Numbered from the stretch's first letter, positions 24,304 through 33,608 are shown. The stretch: 39,205 bases of DNA from Thermomonas sp. (GCA_020692565.1 JAIMKJ010000017.1:1-39205), one strand, 5' to 3'. Numbers and translations are program-made. The notes: generated by a model not told the origin, from the letters alone.

Positions 24304-25440
24304 CTATCCGATCGCCTCGGCGCGCGCGATCAGATCCTCGAGGCCCAGGGCAGCGCCGACCCGACGCAGCGCGACGGCGAGTTCCCGCGTCGAATCCGCG
24401 CGCAGCGTGGCATGTCCGACCTTGCGGCCCGCACGCGAGTCCTTGCCGTAATCGTGCCAGTGTCCGCCGGGCTCGCGCAGCACGGCGCCCGCATCGGGCA
24501 TCGCGCCGATCCAGTTGAGCATGCAGGCGTGGCCGCGCATGCGGGTGTCGCCCAGCGGCAGACCGAGCACGGCGCGCAGGTGGTTCTGGAACTGCGAGGT
24601 TTCGCTGCCTTCGATGGTCCAGTGGCCGGAATTGTGGACGCGCGGCGCGAGTTCGTTGGCCAGCAGCACGCCGTCGCGGCAGAACAGTTCCAGCGCGAAC
24701 ACGCCGACGTAATCCAGCGACTCGGCCAGCGCGCGCGCATGCGCGACCGCGGACTGCGCCAGCGCGTCGTCCACGCGCACGGGCGCGAGGCTGACGGACA
24801 GCACGCCGTCGACGTGCCAGTTCTCGGTCAGCGGCCAGGTGCGGAACTCGCCATCGCGTCCGCGCACCGCGACCACGCTGAACTCGCGCTCGAACGGCAC
24901 GAAGGCTTCGAGGATCAGACCGACGGTCGCGGCCTGCGCGCCGAGCGCATCCCACGCAGCGTCGACATCGGCCGACGATCGGATCCGGAACTGGCCCTTG
25001 CCGTCGTAGCCGAGACGGCGTGTCTTCAGGATGCAGGGTGCGCCGATCGAAACGATGGCGGCATCGAGCGCGGCGCGATCCGGCACGTCGGCGAATGCCG
25101 GCACCGGGATGCCGAGTTCGCGGAACAGGGTTTTTTCGGCCAGGCGATCCTGCGCGATCGACAGCGCCCGCGGGTTCGGGAATACCGGCACGCGCTCGCT
25201 CAACCACTGCGCGGATTCGGCCGGCACGTTCTCGAAATCGAAGGTGGCGACATCGACCTGCGATGCGAACTCGGCCAGCGCCGCGCCGTCGCGGTAGTCG
25301 CCGACGATCAGCGGCGCGAACTGGCCGGCGCAGGCATCGGCGACAGTGTCGAGCACGCGGAAACGCAGGCCGAGCGGTGCGCCCGAGAGCGCGAGCATGC
25401 GCGCCAATTGACCGCCGCCGAGAATGCCGACCGTGGTCAT
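24304..25440 (-). CDS. purK: PurK, 5-(carboxyamino)imidazole ribonucleotide synthase
   Basis: 378 residues. The N-terminal GILGGGQLARML loop and DFENVP are PurK signatures. The ATP-grasp domain holds CILKTRRLGYDGKGQ and EAFVPFEREFSVVAVRGRDG, followed by ELAPRVHNSGHWTIE. The enzyme uses ATP and bicarbonate to carboxylate aminoimidazole ribonucleotide to N5-CAIR in purine synthesis. It follows purE by 39 bases, so the two steps of the pathway are co-expressed. Confidence 0.97.
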   Translation of the reverse strand: MTTVGILGGGQLARMLALSGAPLGLRFRVLDTVADACAGQFAPLIVGDYRDGAALAEFASQVDVATFDFENVPAESAQWLSERVPVFPNPRALSIAQDRLAEKTLFRELGIPVPAFADVPDRAALDAAIVSIGAPCILKTRRLGYDGKGQFRIRSSADVDAAWDALGAQAATVGLILEAFVPFEREFSVVAVRGRDGEFRTWPLTENWHVDGVLSVSLAPVRVDDALAQSAVAHARALAESLDYVGVFALELFCRDGVLLANELAPRVHNSGHWTIEGSETSQFQNHLRAVLGLPLGDTRMRGHACMLNWIGAMPDAGAVLREPGGHWHDYGKDSRAGRKVGHATLRADSTRELAVALRRVGAALGLEDLIARAEAIG

Positions 25441-25479
25441 GAGCGACTTGTTTCGAAGGGCATGATCATGTGCGCCTGC

Positions 25480-25989
25480 TCATGCACGTGGATCGTCGTG
25501 CTCGACGACGTCCTGCGTCTGTTTCGCCCGGAACGCATCGAGGGCGGCGCCGATCCGCGGATGATCGACGGCGAGCATCGCCGCCGCGAACAGGCCTGCG
25601 TTGGCGGCGCCGGCATTGCCGATGGCGAAAGTCGCGACGGGAATGCCCGCCGGCATCTGCACGATCGACAACAATGAATCCATGCCGTTCAGCGCCTTGC
25701 TCTGGACCGGTACGCCGAGCACCGGCACCGCGGTCTTCGCGGCCAGCATCCCCGGCAGGTGCGCGGCGCCGCCGGCGCCGGCGATGATCGCGCGCAGGCC
25801 GCGCGATCGCGCGGTAGCGGCATAGTCGAACAGCACATCCGGCGTGCGATGCGCGGAGACCACGCGGACCTCGTGCGGAACCCCCAACGCTTCGAGCCTG
25901 GCGACGGCATGCTGCATCGTCTCCCAGTCGGAGCGCGAGCCCATCACCACGCCGACCAGTGGCCGGTTGTCTTCGTTCGCGTCTGCCAT
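25480..25989 (-). CDS. purE: PurE, N5-CAIR mutase
   Basis: 169 residues. It has the class I PurE motifs [23 protein letters not shown] and [17 protein letters not shown], then [20 protein letters not shown]. It moves the carboxyl group from N5 to C4 of CAIR. It is the first gene of the purE-purK operon and is divergent from the Trm112-like gene; the 70-base gap between the two start codons must contain both promoters. Confidence 0.97.
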   Translation of the reverse strand: MADANEDNRPLVGVVMGSRSDWETMQHAVARLEALGVPHEVRVVSAHRTPDVLFDYAATARSRGLRAIIAGAGGAAHLPGMLAAKTAVPVLGVPVQSKALNGMDSLLSIVQMPAGIPVATFAIGNAGAANAGLFAAAMLAVDHPRIGAALDAFRAKQTQDVVEHDDPRA

Positions 25990-26059
25990 GGCCCACCCTG
26001 CGGCGTCACGCCTGCTGCAAAACGGTATTCTAGCGGCTCTTCACCCCCGGCTTCATCGA

Positions 26060-26320
26060 ATGGACCGCAAGTTGCTCGATCTCCTCGTCTGCCCCGCCAC
26101 GCGCCAGCCGCTGGCGCTGCTCGACAAATCCGGCCTGGAGGCCCTCAACCGCGCCATCGCCAGCGGCGGCGTGCAGCGCGCCGACGATACGCCGCAGACC
26201 GAACCGGTGCGCGAGGCGTTGATCACCCGCGACCGCAAGACCCTGTACCGCGTCGACGACGGCATTCCGGTGCTGCTGATCGAGGAAGGGATCGCGGCGA
26301 CGGCGGTGGAAGGACTGTGA
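26060..26320 (+). CDS. Trm112 family protein (YcaR-like)
   Basis: 86 residues starting MDRKLLDLLVCPATRQPL, ending with the YRVDDGIPVLLIEEG segment of the family. Small bacterial Trm112-like proteins are zinc-ribbon related; this one keeps only one cysteine, so metal binding is doubtful. The length is above that of E. coli YcaR (60 residues) because of an insert in the middle. Bacterial family members have been proposed as methyltransferase partners. The stop overlaps the nadC start. Confidence 0.88.
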   Translation: MDRKLLDLLVCPATRQPLALLDKSGLEALNRAIASGGVQRADDTPQTEPVREALITRDRKTLYRVDDGIPVLLIEEGIAATAVEGL

Positions 26321-27192
26321 CCGCCGCAGTGATGCCGCCGCCGGCCGAAGCGATCGCCGCAAACGTGGCCGCGGCGCTAGCCGAAGACATCGGCAGCGGC
26401 GACGTGACCGCCGCATTGCTGCCCGACGGCCCCGACATCGCCTATCTGCTGTGCAAGGAGGACGCGGTGATCTGCGGACGACCGTGGTTCGACGGCTGCC
26501 ATCGCGCACTCGATCCCGACGTGCGCATCGATTGGCGGATCGCCGAGGGCGACCGCATCGCCAAGGGCACCGTCATCGCGACCCTCGCCGGGCGCAGCCG
26601 CGCACTGGTCAGCGCCGAGCGCGCATCTCTGAATTTCCTGCAGACGCTCAGCGGCACCGCCACGGTGACGGCGGAACATGTCGACGCCGTACGCGGCACC
26701 GGCGCGAAGATCCTCGACACCCGCAAGACCATTCCCGGGCTGCGTCTTGCGCAGAAATACGCGGTGCTGATGGGGGGCGGCAGCAACCATCGCATCGGCC
26801 TTTACGACACGGTGATGCTGAAGGAAAACCACATCCGCGCCGCCGGTTCCCTCGCGGGCGCGATCCGCGCCGCACGGGAGAGGCATCCGGCGCTGCCGCT
26901 GATCGTCGAAGTGGAAACGCTGGCGCAGTTGGAAGAAGCGCTGCGCGAGGGCTGCACCCGGATCCTGATCGACGATTTCGATGCGGCCACGCGCCGCGAG
27001 GCCGTCAGGATCGCGAAGTCCGCGCCGTTCGATGGCCGCATCCCGCTGGAAGTCTCCGGCGGCGTGGACATGACCACGCTGCGCGGCATCGCCGAGGACG
27101 GCGTCGACTGCATTTCCATCGGCGGCCTGACCAAACACATCCGCGCGATCGATCTGTCGCTAAAACTGGGACCGCCGCCCGCCGGTCTTTAG
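26317..27192 (+). CDS. nadC: NadC, nicotinate-nucleotide pyrophosphorylase
   Basis: 291 residues from GTG at 26317, which overlaps the preceding stop codon; an ATG at 26332 is the alternative, and GGAAGGA at 26308-26314 is nearer to the GTG. Motifs in order are EDIGSGDVT, RASLNFLQTLSGTAT, KILDTRKTIPGLR, KYAVLMGGGSNHRIGLYD, LKENHI and EVSGGVD. The enzyme joins quinolinate with phosphoribosyl pyrophosphate to form nicotinate mononucleotide in NAD synthesis. It is convergent with the FHA gene after a 51-base gap. Confidence 0.97.
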   Translation: MTAAVMPPPAEAIAANVAAALAEDIGSGDVTAALLPDGPDIAYLLCKEDAVICGRPWFDGCHRALDPDVRIDWRIAEGDRIAKGTVIATLAGRSRALVSAERASLNFLQTLSGTATVTAEHVDAVRGTGAKILDTRKTIPGLRLAQKYAVLMGGGSNHRIGLYDTVMLKENHIRAAGSLAGAIRAARERHPALPLIVEVETLAQLEEALREGCTRILIDDFDAATRREAVRIAKSAPFDGRIPLEVSGGVDMTTLRGIAEDGVDCISIGGLTKHIRAIDLSLKLGPPPAGL

Positions 27193-27243
27193 GCCACTGC
27201 CCGCAGGCGCCGGGCTGCGGCCGAACCATCCCGCTGCACCGCG

Positions 27244-27993
27244 TCAGCGAAGCGCGAACACCAGCGCAGCCGCCACGGACAGCGCGGCGACCAGCCACAC
27301 CCAACGCGGCACGCCTGCACGGGCCGCGGGCGCCGAAGCCATGCCTTCCTGCCCCAGCTCAAGCAGTTGGAAGCGCAAAGTATCGAATCCGATCTCGTCG
27401 CCAGCCTGGGCGACGGCACGCTGCACGCGCTTGCCGTTGTGGAAACTGCCGTTGGTCGAGCCGAGATCCTCGATCACCACGCCTTCGTTGGTCGGAATGA
27501 GCTTGGCGTGCTTGCGCGAGAGATTGGTATCGTCCAGGCGCAGCTGGCAATCCGGCGCACGCCCGACGACGGTCGCGCCGGTCAAGGGGTAACTGCGGCC
27601 GAGCATGCGACCGGTCAGGGCGCGCAGCGTGTACTTGGGCAATGCCGCACGCACGGTGGTGACGTTGACGTCGTCGATCTCGGGCGTCGCAGGGCGCTCG
27701 CCGGGACGCACCGCATCGATCACCACCAGCGTGGCCTCCACCGTATCGAAGGCGATCTGATCGCCGGGGCGGAGCGACAGCAGGCCATCGACCAGTCGCT
27801 GGTTGACGCTGACCGCCGCGCCGCGCGCGATCTTCAGCATCACGCCCTGTGCGTTGACCTGCATCTCGCAATGCTGCGGAAGCACGCCCTCGCCGCGCAG
27901 CACGATGTCCGCATCGGGTGCGGAGCCGATCCGCTTGACCCCCGGCTCAAGGAGGATCTGCATGTGATCGGCGGCGAATACGAGCTTCATCAT
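27244..27993 (-). CDS. Tail-anchored protein with two FHA domains
   Basis: 249 residues from the ATG at 27993 (27990 is equally possible). The first half has the shape of a degenerate FHA domain (RIGSAPDADIVLRGEG). The second is canonical: VVGRAPDCQLRLDD, NLSRKHAKL and DLGSTNGSFHNGKRV carry the phosphothreonine-binding Arg, Ser, His and Asn positions. A single membrane segment at the C-terminus (WVWLVAALSVAAALVFAL) places both FHA domains in the cytoplasm. The partner kinase is not in the window. The likely role is phospho-dependent signalling at the membrane. Confidence 0.88.
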   Translation of the reverse strand: MMKLVFAADHMQILLEPGVKRIGSAPDADIVLRGEGVLPQHCEMQVNAQGVMLKIARGAAVSVNQRLVDGLLSLRPGDQIAFDTVEATLVVIDAVRPGERPATPEIDDVNVTTVRAALPKYTLRALTGRMLGRSYPLTGATVVGRAPDCQLRLDDTNLSRKHAKLIPTNEGVVIEDLGSTNGSFHNGKRVQRAVAQAGDEIGFDTLRFQLLELGQEGMASAPAARAGVPRWVWLVAALSVAAALVFALR

Positions 27994-28059
27994 TGAGGTT
28001 GCGCTCCAGGGCGACATTCGGGGATTGCATCCGGGGCGCACAGGCCGCAGATTGAACAG

Positions 28060-28386
28060 ATGCCGACTTTACTGATCTTGATGATTTTGGGTGCGATGGT
28101 GTTCGCATTCTGGAGCGCGTCCCGCGCGGCCGCCGAACGAGCGATCCAGCTCGGCGGCGACGCCTGCCGCACGGCCGGCGTGCAACTGATCGACCATACC
28201 GTGCACGCGACCGGCCTGCGCCTGCATCGCGGCGAAGACGGGCGGCTCGGTTTCGAGCGCAGTTTCCGCTTCGAATACTCCGAGGACGGCACCGATCGCC
28301 ATATCGCACGACTGGTACTGCGCGGCAATCGCCTGGTGTCTTTCAGCGGCCCGGTCGCCTCGGCGGCGAGTGTAATGCTGGATTGA
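28060..28386 (+). CDS. DUF3301 family protein
   Basis: 108 residues with one N-terminal membrane segment (LLILMILGAMVFAFW) followed by a short cytoplasmic or periplasmic beta-rich domain containing ERSFRFEYSEDG. This layout and the C-terminal SFSGP match the small DUF3301 family of gammaproteobacteria. The function is unknown. It is divergent from the FHA gene and convergent with sspB. Confidence 0.8.
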   Translation: MPTLLILMILGAMVFAFWSASRAAAERAIQLGGDACRTAGVQLIDHTVHATGLRLHRGEDGRLGFERSFRFEYSEDGTDRHIARLVLRGNRLVSFSGPVASAASVMLD

Positions 28387-28443
28387 TGGCATGGTTCCCC
28401 CCGGACCAGGCTATGCGCAGGCGACCGCTGCGCTTGGACAACA

Positions 28444-28923
28444 CTATTTGACGACTCTCAGATGCCCGCCGCGTTTCGGCGGCGGCGTGCGATCGTCGCC
28501 GTCCCCGCCATCATCGCCGCCATCCGCATCTCCGTCGAGATCTGCCACCACCCCGACCTCCGCTTCGTCCGCCTGAATCTGCGACCCGATGGCTTCGTCG
28601 GGCAGCGCCATGCCCTGGCTGGTTTCGCGGGCATAGATCAGCAAGACCGCACCGACCGGCACCCGCACCTGATGGCTGACGCCGCCGAATCGGGCCGTGA
28701 ACGAAATCTCGTCGTTGCCCATCTCCAGCGCGGCCACCGCGCGTTCGGCGACATTGAGTACGACTTTGCCGTCGTTCACCGCGAACGCCGGCACCCTCAC
28801 GCCGGGGCGCGAAGCGTCGACCAGCAGATGCGGGGTCATACCGTTGTCGGCGATCCATTCGTACATCGCCCGCAGCAGGTACGGGCGTCGACTGGTCATG
28901 CCTGGCGCGGGACCATCGGTCAT
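28444..28923 (-). CDS. sspB: SspB, ClpXP specificity-enhancing factor
   Basis: 159 residues. It begins the family core with SRRPYLLRAMYEWIADNG, followed by TPHLLVDA and FTARFGGVSHQVRVPVGAVL, which form the ssrA-tag-binding domain. The acidic Asp/Gly-rich linker leads to the C-terminal peptide RGGHLRVVK, the segment that docks on ClpX. It delivers ssrA-tagged proteins to ClpXP. The start may be at 28923 or at the ATG at 28899. It follows sspA as in other proteobacteria. Confidence 0.96.
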   Translation of the reverse strand: MTDGPAPGMTSRRPYLLRAMYEWIADNGMTPHLLVDASRPGVRVPAFAVNDGKVVLNVAERAVAALEMGNDEISFTARFGGVSHQVRVPVGAVLLIYARETSQGMALPDEAIGSQIQADEAEVGVVADLDGDADGGDDGGDGDDRTPPPKRGGHLRVVK

Positions 28924-28984
28924 GGCCGGAGTGTACTCCCGGCGAAATCGAGCGGAAACATCGGGCGGGAGATCGGACGGGCGG

Positions 28985-29617
28985 TCAAGCAGGCAGATCG
29001 CGCAGGCTCTTTTCCTGCGACGTGAGGCTGCGGATGAACCCGGGATTGCGGAAAATGCGGTTGCCGTAATCCTCGATCACCTTGCCGTCGCCGGGCAGCG
29101 GCACGCCCAGCGCATGGAGCCGCCAGACGATGGGCGCCATCGCGCAATCGGCGAGGCTCATTTCGTTGTTCAGGAAGAATTTGCTGGCCTTGAACAGCGG
29201 CACCGCGGCGGTCAGCAGCTCCTTCAGACGCTTGCGACCGGCCTCCGCCTGTTGCTTGGTGCCGAACTGCACGGCCTGCACCTGCGGCACCCAGTCATGC
29301 TCGATCCTCAGCATCGCCAGACGCAGGCGCGCACGCGACAGCGGATCGATCGGCATCAGCGGTGGATGCGGATAACGCTCGTCCAGGTATTCGCTGACCA
29401 CCGACGCCGCATACAGCACCAGATCGCGCTCGACCAGCGTCGGCACGGAGTGATACGGATTCAGGTCGATCAGATCCTCGGGCGGATTCTGCGGATCCAC
29501 CGCCACCAGATCGTAGGTGACGCCTTTCGCCGCCAACACCAGACGGGTGCGATGGCAGAGCACATCGTCGACGGAAGAAAACAGGGTGAGTGTATTACGC
29601 ATACGCAGACTCGCCAT
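28985..29617 (-). CDS. sspA: SspA, stringent starvation protein A
   Basis: 210 residues of glutathione-S-transferase fold: TLFSSVDDVLCHRTRLVLAA starts the thioredoxin-like domain, then NPYHSVPTLVERDLVLYAA, and a helical C-terminal domain with SLADCAMAPIVWRL. SspA binds RNA polymerase and promotes stress and starvation gene expression; it lacks transferase activity. The ATG at 29617 or 29602 could be used. It lies between petC and sspB, the conserved order in this group. Confidence 0.95.
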   Translation of the reverse strand: MASLRMRNTLTLFSSVDDVLCHRTRLVLAAKGVTYDLVAVDPQNPPEDLIDLNPYHSVPTLVERDLVLYAASVVSEYLDERYPHPPLMPIDPLSRARLRLAMLRIEHDWVPQVQAVQFGTKQQAEAGRKRLKELLTAAVPLFKASKFFLNNEMSLADCAMAPIVWRLHALGVPLPGDGKVIEDYGNRIFRNPGFIRSLTSQEKSLRDLPA

Positions 29618-29694
29618 CCATCCTCAAGAGCGGGTGCGACCGGGCAAGCCGGCCGCCTCGCAGGTGATCGTCGCGCGAAGGAATCGCTCTGCCA

Positions 29695-30459
29695 TCAATG
29701 CACGTCGCGCCAGTATTCCTTCTTGAGCAGCCAGGCCATCAGGGTGAAGAAGGTCAGGAACAGGATCACCCAGACGCCGGTCTGCTGGCGTTTGATCGCA
29801 CCGGGTTCGCCGACATACTCGAGGAACGTGGTGATATCGCGCGCAGTGCGATCGAAATCCGCCGCATTCTGCGTGCCGGCCTGGGCGATTTCCAGACGTT
29901 CGACCGGCGCTTCGCCCGTCGCCGCATCCTTCTTGCCGTAGACGGCGTGCTGCAGACCCTGCATTTCCCACAGCGGATTGGGCATCGAAGCGTTCGGGAA
30001 CAACTTGTTGTTCCAGCCCAGCGGACGGGATTCGTCGAGGTAGAAGGACTTCAGGTAAGTGAAGATCCAGTCGCTGCCGCGGACCCGCGAGATGACGCTG
30101 AGATCCGGCGGTGCCTTGCCGAACCACTTGTCGCCACCCGCCGCCGGCATCGCGCTGATCACATGCTCGCCGAACTTGGCGCCGGTGAAGTTGAGGTTGG
30201 TCATCACCTGCTCTTCGCTGAGGCCCAGATCTTCGGCGATGCGCGAGTAGCGCATGTACTTCAGCGAATGACAGCCGGCGCAGTAGTTCATGTACAACTG
30301 CGCGCCTCGCTGCAGCGAGGCCTTGTCTTCCAGATCGGTGCCGGCCTGGAGCAGATCGCCGCCGCTGGCCGCAAGCGCGGAAGCCGACAGCGTCAAACTG
30401 GCGAGGAATGCAGCCACGCGCTTGAGGCGCGAAGTCTTCATCGTGGATGGCTTAGTCAT
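29695..30459 (-). CDS. petC: PetC, cytochrome c1 of the bc1 complex
   Basis: 254 residues. The signal peptide ends about SALA (residue 30). The single haem c is attached at CAGCH (Cys60, Cys63, His64), and a C-terminal membrane anchor (TGVWVILFLTFFTLMAWLL) holds the protein on the periplasmic face. Cytochrome c1 passes electrons from the Rieske protein to soluble cytochrome c. The start overlaps the end of petB by 8 bases. Confidence 0.96.
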   Translation of the reverse strand: MTKPSTMKTSRLKRVAAFLASLTLSASALAASGGDLLQAGTDLEDKASLQRGAQLYMNYCAGCHSLKYMRYSRIAEDLGLSEEQVMTNLNFTGAKFGEHVISAMPAAGGDKWFGKAPPDLSVISRVRGSDWIFTYLKSFYLDESRPLGWNNKLFPNASMPNPLWEMQGLQHAVYGKKDAATGEAPVERLEIAQAGTQNAADFDRTARDITTFLEYVGEPGAIKRQQTGVWVILFLTFFTLMAWLLKKEYWRDVH

Positions 30460-31711
30460 GCATCGTCACCCGATCCGGAACCGGCTTGGTCTTGTCGATC
30501 TTCGTCCACACCGGCATGGTGAGGAAGAACAGGAAGTAGAACGCGGTCAGCACGCGGCCGATCCAGGTCTCGACCGGATCCGTACCCGGACCCGCGCCGA
30601 TCTTGCCCAGCCACACGAAGCTCAGCGCGAACAGCAGCAGCATCGTCCACGACAGCCTGCCGCGGTATCGGTAGGACTTGACCTTGGCGCGATCGAGCCA
30701 CGGCAGCAGGAACAGCACCGCGATCGCCGCGAACATCACGATCACGCCGCTCAGCTTGTGCGGCACCACGCGCAACATCGCGTAGTACGGGGTGTAGTAC
30801 CACACCGGCTTGATGTGTTCCGGCGTCACCAGGCGGTTGGCTTCGGCGAAATTGTCGTGCTCCAGGAACCAGCCGCCGAACGCCGGAGCGAAGAACAGGA
30901 TGAAGGCGCCGAAAATCAGGAAACAGCCGACGAAGAACATGTCCTTCACCGTGTAGTACGGATGGAACGGCACGCCGTCGGCGGGCGCGGTAGCCGACCA
31001 GCGGTTGCCCTTCGGGCCTTTCTTGATTTCGACGCCGTCCGGATTGTTGGAGCCGACTTCGTGCAGCGCGCCCAGATGCAGCACCACCAGCAGCAACAGC
31101 ACCAGCGGCAGCGCAATGACGTGCAGCGCGAAGAAGCGGTTCAGGGTGGCATCGCCGGGCAGGTAGTCGCCCATGATCCATTCGGTCAGCGCATTGCCGA
31201 TGTAAGGGATCGCGCCGAACAGCGAGATGATCACCTTCGCGCCCCAGAACGACATCTGGCCCCACGGCAGCACGTAGCCCATGAAGGCTTCGGCCATCAG
31301 CACGAGGTAGATCAGCATGCCGAGGATCCAGACCAGCTCGCGCGGCTTCTGGTAGGAGCCGTACATCATGCCGCGGAACATGTGCAGGTACACGACGACG
31401 AAGAACAGCGAAGCGCCGGTACTGTGCATGTAGCGGATGATGTCGCCGCCGGCGACGTCGCGCATGATGTATTCGACCGAGGCGAAGGCTTCCGCCGCGC
31501 TCGGCTTGTAGTGCATCGTCAGGAAGATGCCGGTGACGATCTGGTTGACCAGCACCACGGTCGCGAGGATGCCGAAGATATACCAGATGTTGAAATTCTT
31601 CGGCGCGTAGTACTCGGTCATGTGCTTGCGATAAAACGGCATCAGACCGGGCGCGCGTTCGTTGACCCAGCCCATCACGTTGTCGGCGGTGCGCATCAGG
31701 ATGTTCGCCAT
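30452..31711 (-). CDS. petB: PetB, cytochrome b of the bc1 complex
   Basis: 419 residues with eight predicted membrane segments. The haem-binding His pairs lie in HSTGASLFFVVVYLHMFRG and in FALHVIALPLVLLLLVVLHL. The quinol-oxidation site motif, usually PEWY, here reads PVWYYTPYYAML. The start ATG at 31711 is 3 bases from the petA stop. Cytochrome b carries the two quinone sites and is the core of proton-translocating complex III. Confidence 0.96.
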   Translation of the reverse strand: MANILMRTADNVMGWVNERAPGLMPFYRKHMTEYYAPKNFNIWYIFGILATVVLVNQIVTGIFLTMHYKPSAAEAFASVEYIMRDVAGGDIIRYMHSTGASLFFVVVYLHMFRGMMYGSYQKPRELVWILGMLIYLVLMAEAFMGYVLPWGQMSFWGAKVIISLFGAIPYIGNALTEWIMGDYLPGDATLNRFFALHVIALPLVLLLLVVLHLGALHEVGSNNPDGVEIKKGPKGNRWSATAPADGVPFHPYYTVKDMFFVGCFLIFGAFILFFAPAFGGWFLEHDNFAEANRLVTPEHIKPVWYYTPYYAMLRVVPHKLSGVIVMFAAIAVLFLLPWLDRAKVKSYRYRGRLSWTMLLLFALSFVWLGKIGAGPGTDPVETWIGRVLTAFYFLFFLTMPVWTKIDKTKPVPDRVTMHD

Positions 31712-31714
31712 GGC

Positions 31715-32356
31715 TTATGCGCCCCCCTGCGGATCGACGCCGATGATGATCGTGTTGTCGTCGGCGAAATAATGCGGCGGCACCGGCAGATTGGTCGGTG
31801 CGGGCACGCCCTGGTAGACGCGACCGGCCATGTCGAACTTCGACTTGTGGCAAGGACAGAAGTAACCGCCCTTCCACTCCGAATCGAACGGCTCGGGCCG
31901 GATCTCGGCCTTCATTTCCGGCGAACAGCCCAGATGGGTGCAGAGCCCGACCAGCACCGAGATTTCCGGTTTGATCGAGCGGAACTCGCCCTTGACGTAG
32001 GACGGCTGCTGATCGAGGTTCTCGGATTGGGGATCGCGCAGATTGCCGTCCAGCGTGGGCAACGCATCGAGGACCGCCTTGGAACGCTTGACGATCCAGA
32101 TCGGCTGGCCGCGCCACTCGAACACCAGCCGTTGGCCTTCGACCAGGCCGCTGATATCGGCGGTGACCGGTGCGCCGGCCAATTTGGCGCGGGCGCTGGG
32201 CATCCAGGATTTGATGAACGGGACCGATGCACCGGCAACGCCGACGGCACCCACCACGGCGGTGGACACGGTCAGGAAGCGGCGACGACCCGCGTCAACC
32301 GGTTGCGCGCCGCCACCCTGGGGGTGATCCGACCCGCTTTCGACTTTTGTTGCCAT
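31715..32356 (-). CDS. petA: PetA, Rieske iron-sulfur protein of the bc1 complex
   Basis: 213 residues from the ATG at 32356, with GGAG about 8 bases upstream; the longer frame to 32464 has no ribosome-binding site. A twin-arginine-like start (RRRFLTVSTAVVGAVG) anchors the protein. The [2Fe-2S] cluster is held by CTHLGC (Cys139, His141) and CPCHKS (Cys167, His170), with Cys144 and Cys169 forming the disulfide. It is the first gene of petABC, and the long leader region holds the hairpin at 32392-32423. Confidence 0.97.
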   Translation of the reverse strand: MATKVESGSDHPQGGGAQPVDAGRRRFLTVSTAVVGAVGVAGASVPFIKSWMPSARAKLAGAPVTADISGLVEGQRLVFEWRGQPIWIVKRSKAVLDALPTLDGNLRDPQSENLDQQPSYVKGEFRSIKPEISVLVGLCTHLGCSPEMKAEIRPEPFDSEWKGGYFCPCHKSKFDMAGRVYQGVPAPTNLPVPPHYFADDNTIIIGVDPQGGA

Positions 32357-32391
32357 CCGGCACTCCGCAAAACGTAGGCTACATTTGGACT

Positions 32392-32423
32392 GCCGGCCTG
32401 CTTCGTTGTGGAAGCGGGCCGGC
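32392..32423 (-). promoter_or_regulatory. Stem-loop in the petABC leader
   Basis: GCCGGCC-C-GCTTC pairs with GAAGC-A-GGCCGGC on the minus strand, giving a 13-position stem with one mismatch and a 6-base loop. It lies 36-67 bases upstream of the petA start codon, so it could be in the 5' untranslated region. There is no T tract after it, so it is not a standard terminator. Confidence 0.45.
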
Positions 32424-32616
32424 AAAGACGACAAAGTGTAACGGAACGCTGAATCGACCGACAATGTTTACCGCTGCGCGCCTGCCGGGCTGCGGTGTCG
32501 AAAAGGCCGGAAGCGTTCGAAAAGAGGCCCGGGACGAGGCTCCCGCCAGGTGCGGGGCAACCTTCGGACAGCATCACAGGGGCGGGATTTGCGGCCGGAA
32601 CAGGCGGCCGGAGGCG

Positions 32617-33555
32617 TCAGCCCTGTCCGCCGAGCAGCCCACGGTAGCGCTCGGCGAGGACCCGCACGCGCTCCACGTAACGCCGGGTTTCGTTGTAGGG
32701 CGGCACGCCCTTGTATCTGTCGACGGCACCTTCCCCGGCGTTGTACCCGGCGGCGGCAAGCGTCAGATCGCCGTTGTAGCGCTTCAGCAGCCAGGCCAGA
32801 TATTGCACCCCGCCGCCGATGTTCTGCACCGGATCGTAGGAATTGCTCACACCGAAACGGCGCGCGGTGGGCGGCATCAACTGCATCAACCCCTGGGCAC
32901 CGACCCGCGACCGCGCGTTGGGATTGAACGACGATTCGGCGTGGATGATCGCGCGGACGATGGCCTCATCGACCCCGTGCTGCGCCGCCGCCGCGCGGAT
33001 TTCGGCCGCGTAAGCCACGGTATTCAGACGCAGCGTGCCGAAATTGACGCCCGGCAGCGGCGCGCAGGCGTAGCAGGTCTCGATGAAGCTGTAGCGGATC
33101 GAACGGATCGCGGTCGCACCCGCCACGCCCTTGGGCTGCTTGCTGGTGTAGTGGCGCACGCCGTCCTTGATATAGGAGTAGACCTGCCCCTCGACGCGGC
33201 GGGTGACGCCTTGGGGCGGTGCGGCCGGAGCGGGCGTCGGTGTTTGGGCGGCGATGGGCGGCGATGTCGTCGGGGCAGCCCCGGCAGCCAGCGACGCCAT
33301 GGTCGCGGGTGCGCCGGTCGTGAATTCGCTGGTGGAGCGGGTGGTGGCCGTGGTCGACGGGGCGCTGCGCACCGCGGGGGCCGATGGCGTGTAGCTGCTG
33401 ACCACGCTGCACTTGGCGCCCTTCACCCGTTTACTGGCGTAGGTGCGGCTGCCGTCCGGGCTTTCGCAGCGATAGACCGTGCCGGCATGCGCCGGCCACG
33501 CCAGCGTTATCGCCAGCAGTAGTCCCCACCCCGCAATGGCCTTGCCCCCGATCAT
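32617..33555 (-). CDS. Lytic transglycosylase (SLT domain) with DUF4124-like N-terminus
   Basis: 312 residues. The signal peptide ends about PAHA (residue 24). A DUF4124-like segment ([18 protein letters not shown]) follows, then a Pro/Thr/Ala-rich linker, a second short [14 protein letters not shown] segment, and a C-terminal SLT domain. This domain has catalytic Glu207 in [26 protein letters not shown] and [17 protein letters not shown]. It would cleave the peptidoglycan glycan strand in the periplasm. I chose the ATG at 33555; the much longer frame upstream is a shadow of miaB. Confidence 0.93.
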   Translation of the reverse strand: MIGGKAIAGWGLLLAITLAWPAHAGTVYRCESPDGSRTYASKRVKGAKCSVVSSYTPSAPAVRSAPSTTATTRSTSEFTTGAPATMASLAAGAAPTTSPPIAAQTPTPAPAAPPQGVTRRVEGQVYSYIKDGVRHYTSKQPKGVAGATAIRSIRYSFIETCYACAPLPGVNFGTLRLNTVAYAAEIRAAAAQHGVDEAIVRAIIHAESSFNPNARSRVGAQGLMQLMPPTARRFGVSNSYDPVQNIGGGVQYLAWLLKRYNGDLTLAAAGYNAGEGAVDRYKGVPPYNETRRYVERVRVLAERYRGLLGGQG

Positions 33556-33593
33556 GCGCGGGAGTGTCTCCGGATTCGAAAGGTTTGCCAAGT

Positions 33594-33608
33594 GTTTGAT
33601 TGTCAAAC
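33594..33608. promoter_or_regulatory. Palindrome between the transglycosylase gene and miaB
   Basis: GTTTGA-TTG-TCAAAC is a perfect 6-3-6 inverted repeat in the 168-base region between the two divergent start codons. It could be an operator acting on one or both genes; there is no further support. Confidence 0.35.
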
